A stretch of 64,000 nucleotides of DNA from Apostichopus japonicus (lineage: Eukaryota > Echinodermata > Holothuroidea > Aspidochirotida > Stichopodidae): positions 24,241,999-24,305,998 of the forward strand of contig NC_092565.1 in NCBI RefSeq assembly GCF_037975245.1. The letters are read 5' to 3'. A model generated the notes under the pieces. That model was not told the origin of the DNA. It ran no database searches and saw nothing but the letters and a program-made list of their open reading frames with translations. Positions 61,827-64,000 of this stretch are shown here, piece after piece; positions within the stretch are counted from its first letter, which is position 1; every line of letters begins with the position of its first letter. Position numbers and translations under genes: made by a program.

Positions 61827-61916
61827 GAAAATATAGATACCCTTGGCAGAGAAATCGCAAGATTGTCGGAGGATCTTTTCAATACCAAGGAAAGGCTTAA
61901 AACTCGAGGCAAATAG
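61827..61916 (+). CDS. CCDC186: CCDC186-like, terminal coding exon with stop
   Basis: Begins after the acceptor tttctttgacctgcag in phase 0 and encodes 29 residues plus TAG: ENIDTLGREIARLSEDLF then NTKERLKTRGK. The ENLxTLGxEIxRL start continues the ...LLKNMTLK helix of the preceding exon exactly as in vertebrate CCDC186, and the basic tail (KTRGK) is similar in character to the vertebrate Lys-rich end. This is the C-terminus of the protein. The 3' untranslated region follows directly. Confidence 0.93.
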   Translation, partial: ENIDTLGREIARLSEDLFNTKERLKTRGK

Positions 61917-62110
61917 GACCAGTTTGTTCGTTTCTTTTCCCAATCGAGGATTTGGCAGGATGGAGACAATTGTGACGGGAGCGGTCAATAACATGTCTTC
62001 TTAGTTTATTTCCATTTACTCAATCACACTTTCAGAACATCTGGTGATTTCAAACGGGACAATAACTTTGAAAGGTGACAATAAAGTGTGAAGCCAGAAA
62101 GAAGCATCGC
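61917..62110 (+). other. Likely CCDC186 3' UTR
   Basis: Non-coding sequence directly after the stop at 61914-61916, containing an AATAAA at 62080. The true end of the transcript is not visible and could be further downstream. Confidence 0.6.
62080..62085 (+). terminator. Candidate poly(A) signal (AATAAA)
   Basis: Canonical AATAAA 164 bp after the stop codon, followed within 30 bp by gtgtgaagcc, a modest GT-rich downstream element. Other AATAAA-like sites occur further downstream (near 62952), so this one is the nearest candidate and not proven. Confidence 0.5.
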
Positions 62111-63375
62111 ATGATGCTACCAGAAATTCAGTGAAGACTATATACCTTGCTAAATTCATGTCACCGTGAAAAACTAGTACGCACCAAGATTTGAGTTTTT
62201 GTAATTTTTTTGGTATTTAGGTATATCCAGGATAACTTTTTGTGTTGATATATTTCCATTCCTAAAACTAGTTTTTAGTTGATTTAAGCAAGGCCTATTA
62301 CCATAGTCTTTATATAGGGATATGTACAGCAGTGAAACTGTTCTTCGGAATAGATTGAAACTTCAACTTGCCGTTTTTGTTTCAATTTAACTGAATATTA
62401 GAAAGGTCTTTAAAGTAAGAAGTAATGGAATTCTCTTTAGAAAGTTTCAAGATGTCTCCCAGACCAAAATAAAAAACTTTGTCTAAGAAAATTATGCTAT
62501 AGTGAACCCGGAAGCTCTTGTAGAGAGTAAGTTGCAGTTACATGCTATTTGAACCATCATACAGATTGCAAGCCACAATGCCAGTAAGATGATAAGTCCT
62601 TTGGTCCTAACTATACGTTAGTCGAAAAAGATCTATCTTATTAAAGAAATCATTGAAAATATTGATTACTACATAAAGGCAATTGAATGTCCTGAGGTAG
62701 CCTCATTGAAACATTATGTAGAGCTCTGACTTGTATTAAGTTCTTTCTCTATCAGTAAAGCACCCTGTAGCATTGGCCTTCTATTCTTTCATGCTGGTCA
62801 TATTTAACTGAAAACATTGTCCCCTCCCCCCCACCCCCACCCTGTTCTTTCTCTCTCTGTGGCTCTTCCAGCTTTCAGAGAGAATCTCCTCACATCCTAT
62901 TTTCCTTCTGTATGCCTGACAAGAATCTAGGGTATTTGGGCTTGTCCATTTAATAAAATATGTGTTAATTGATTATCATACAAGCAGCAGGAGCAACCAA
63001 TGGAATGCAGTAGATGACCACAGGAGGTGTGATGGTGAGGGTTTTGGAGTAAAAGTTTCATTGAGTGGAGTTTCCCCGTGGATCACTTAGAGGAGTACAA
63101 CACAACCCGTCATGTAAGGCTTCTTATATTAAGAATGTTTGTGTGCACTTGATACTAGTTCTTTGTCTTGAAAGTTCTCCTCTCTGCTATTGATTGATTG
63201 ATTGAACAGGAACCTCACTTCTGCATGGGTTTGAAGTATGCTACAAATACAAGGGGGCAAAAATAGTCAAACTTTTAAACCGTGTTTGATGGAAATTTCA
63301 TAGATTGGGTAGAAGTTCATCGGCACTGTTCACCATGACTATCAAGGTATTTTAACTTGTAAACAAAATACCAGT
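62111..63375. other. Downstream region, no gene seen
   Basis: AT-rich sequence with a C-rich tract near 62821-62844. It may include a longer CCDC186 3' UTR or intergenic DNA. No open frame worth reporting. Confidence 0.5.
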
Positions 63376-63705
63376 TCATCTGTGAACACAAACCAGGTGT
63401 TGGTTCATATGTAAATGCTGACCCAGGTGTTGGTTCATTCGTAAACGCTGACCCAGGTGTTGGTTCATCTGTAAATTCTGACCCAGGCGTTGGTTCATCT
63501 GTAAATACTGACCCAGGTGTTGGTTGATCTGTAAATGCTGTCTCGAGTCTTTGTTCATCTGTAAATTCTGACCCAGGTGTTGGCTCTGTAAATTCTGACC
63601 CAGGGCAGATGTTGGTTCATATGTAAATTCTGACCCAGGTGTTGGTCCATATGTAAATGCTGACCCAGGGGTTGGTTCATCTGTAAATACTGACCCAGGT
63701 GTTCC
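63376..63705. repeat. 30-bp minisatellite, about 11 copies
   Basis: Units such as acccaggtgttggttcatct followed by gtaaatgctg, with length changes in two or three copies (for example near 63581-63610). Because 30 is a multiple of 3, a minus-strand frame reads as a 10-residue repeat (MNQHLGQ..LQ type); this follows from the repeat and is not evidence of a gene. Confidence 0.9.
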
Positions 63706-64000
63706 ATAAAGACCCTCTGTTGTTATTTGGCAGTGCTACAGTACAATGTCACCTTTCGTGAAACATTAGCATATATTAGCACAAACCGTATTCACGAAAG
63801 ATTGATGTAGGAAAGTGCAACATTGGGGTTTACATGCTTGAAACAGCATGTGTGCCAAAGAGTATCTAACCAATAAACTAACACTGCTGAATAGTTTTAT
63901 TACAGTATGACTGATTTGGAATAAAGGGTCATATTTCATTCCTGCATTTCTGGACATCTTGCTGATGATTACCATCGAGTGAAGCTACATTACACTTGCT
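63706..64000. other. Window end, no gene seen
   Basis: Unique AT-rich sequence. A 69-codon minus-strand frame has no recognisable domain. Confidence 0.4.

Noticed and set aside
63376-63558. Minus-strand frame with a 10-residue repeat (LQMNQHLGQ)
   Set aside because: It follows from a 30-bp tandem repeat (a multiple of 3); there is no other evidence of coding.

Overview
This is animal nuclear DNA from a single intron-rich locus. The only host gene I can support is the 3' end of a plus-strand CCDC186-type gene, a Golgi/dense-core-vesicle coiled-coil protein. Five consecutive coding exons (8906-9121, 10083-10255, 10450-10519, 53995-54144, 61827-61916) have canonical splice sites and compatible phases. 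They encode about 232 C-terminal residues and end in a TAG stop. The rest is intronic or downstream DNA dominated by satellites and transposons. The mix of DIRS-like, Penelope-like, jockey/CR1-like, L1/Tx1-like, tRNA-SINE and hAT-like elements, together with a recognisable deuterostome-type CCDC186 tail, suggests a marine invertebrate deuterostome, with an echinoderm such as a sea cucumber the best guess. That assignment is inference, not proof.

Layout: 1-270 is an unclassified flank. 271-7448 is an 83-bp satellite of about 86 copies. 7655-8856 holds 26-bp and 29-bp minisatellites, lying directly upstream of the exon at 8906. Three exons follow, to 10519. A 43.5-kb intron (10520-53994) then contains a jockey/CR1-like LINE nested in an AGGTCA-rich repeat (12943-15415), a tRNA-derived SINE and a hAT-type MITE joined by a 662-bp tandem duplication (19848-21590), a foldback element (26489-26654), a TTA-flanked long-TIR composite carrying an L1/Tx1-like LINE pseudogene (29614-33289), a G-rich minisatellite, a minus-strand AGGTCA repeat (36540-38370), and a complete but decayed DIRS-like retrotransposon with inverted termini and an internal complementary region (40449-46180). 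The intron ends in a 64-bp hairpin-bearing tandem array that runs up to the acceptor of the 53995 exon.

The next intron (54145-61826) holds the 3' end of a Penelope-like element (GIY-YIG domain plus a hammerhead-like motif, minus strand) and another long AGGTCA-family element with a 295-bp internal tandem repeat. The terminal exon is followed by a candidate poly(A) signal at 62080 and, near the end of the window, a 30-bp minisatellite.

The intact biology here is CCDC186. All the transposon reading frames I could follow are truncated or carry stops and frameshifts. The more unusual signals are structural: the dispersed AGGTCA/DR1 repeat family, the nested TTA-flanked composite, the homogenised satellite core, the minisatellite open in all three forward frames upstream of a coding exon, and the hairpin array at a splice acceptor.
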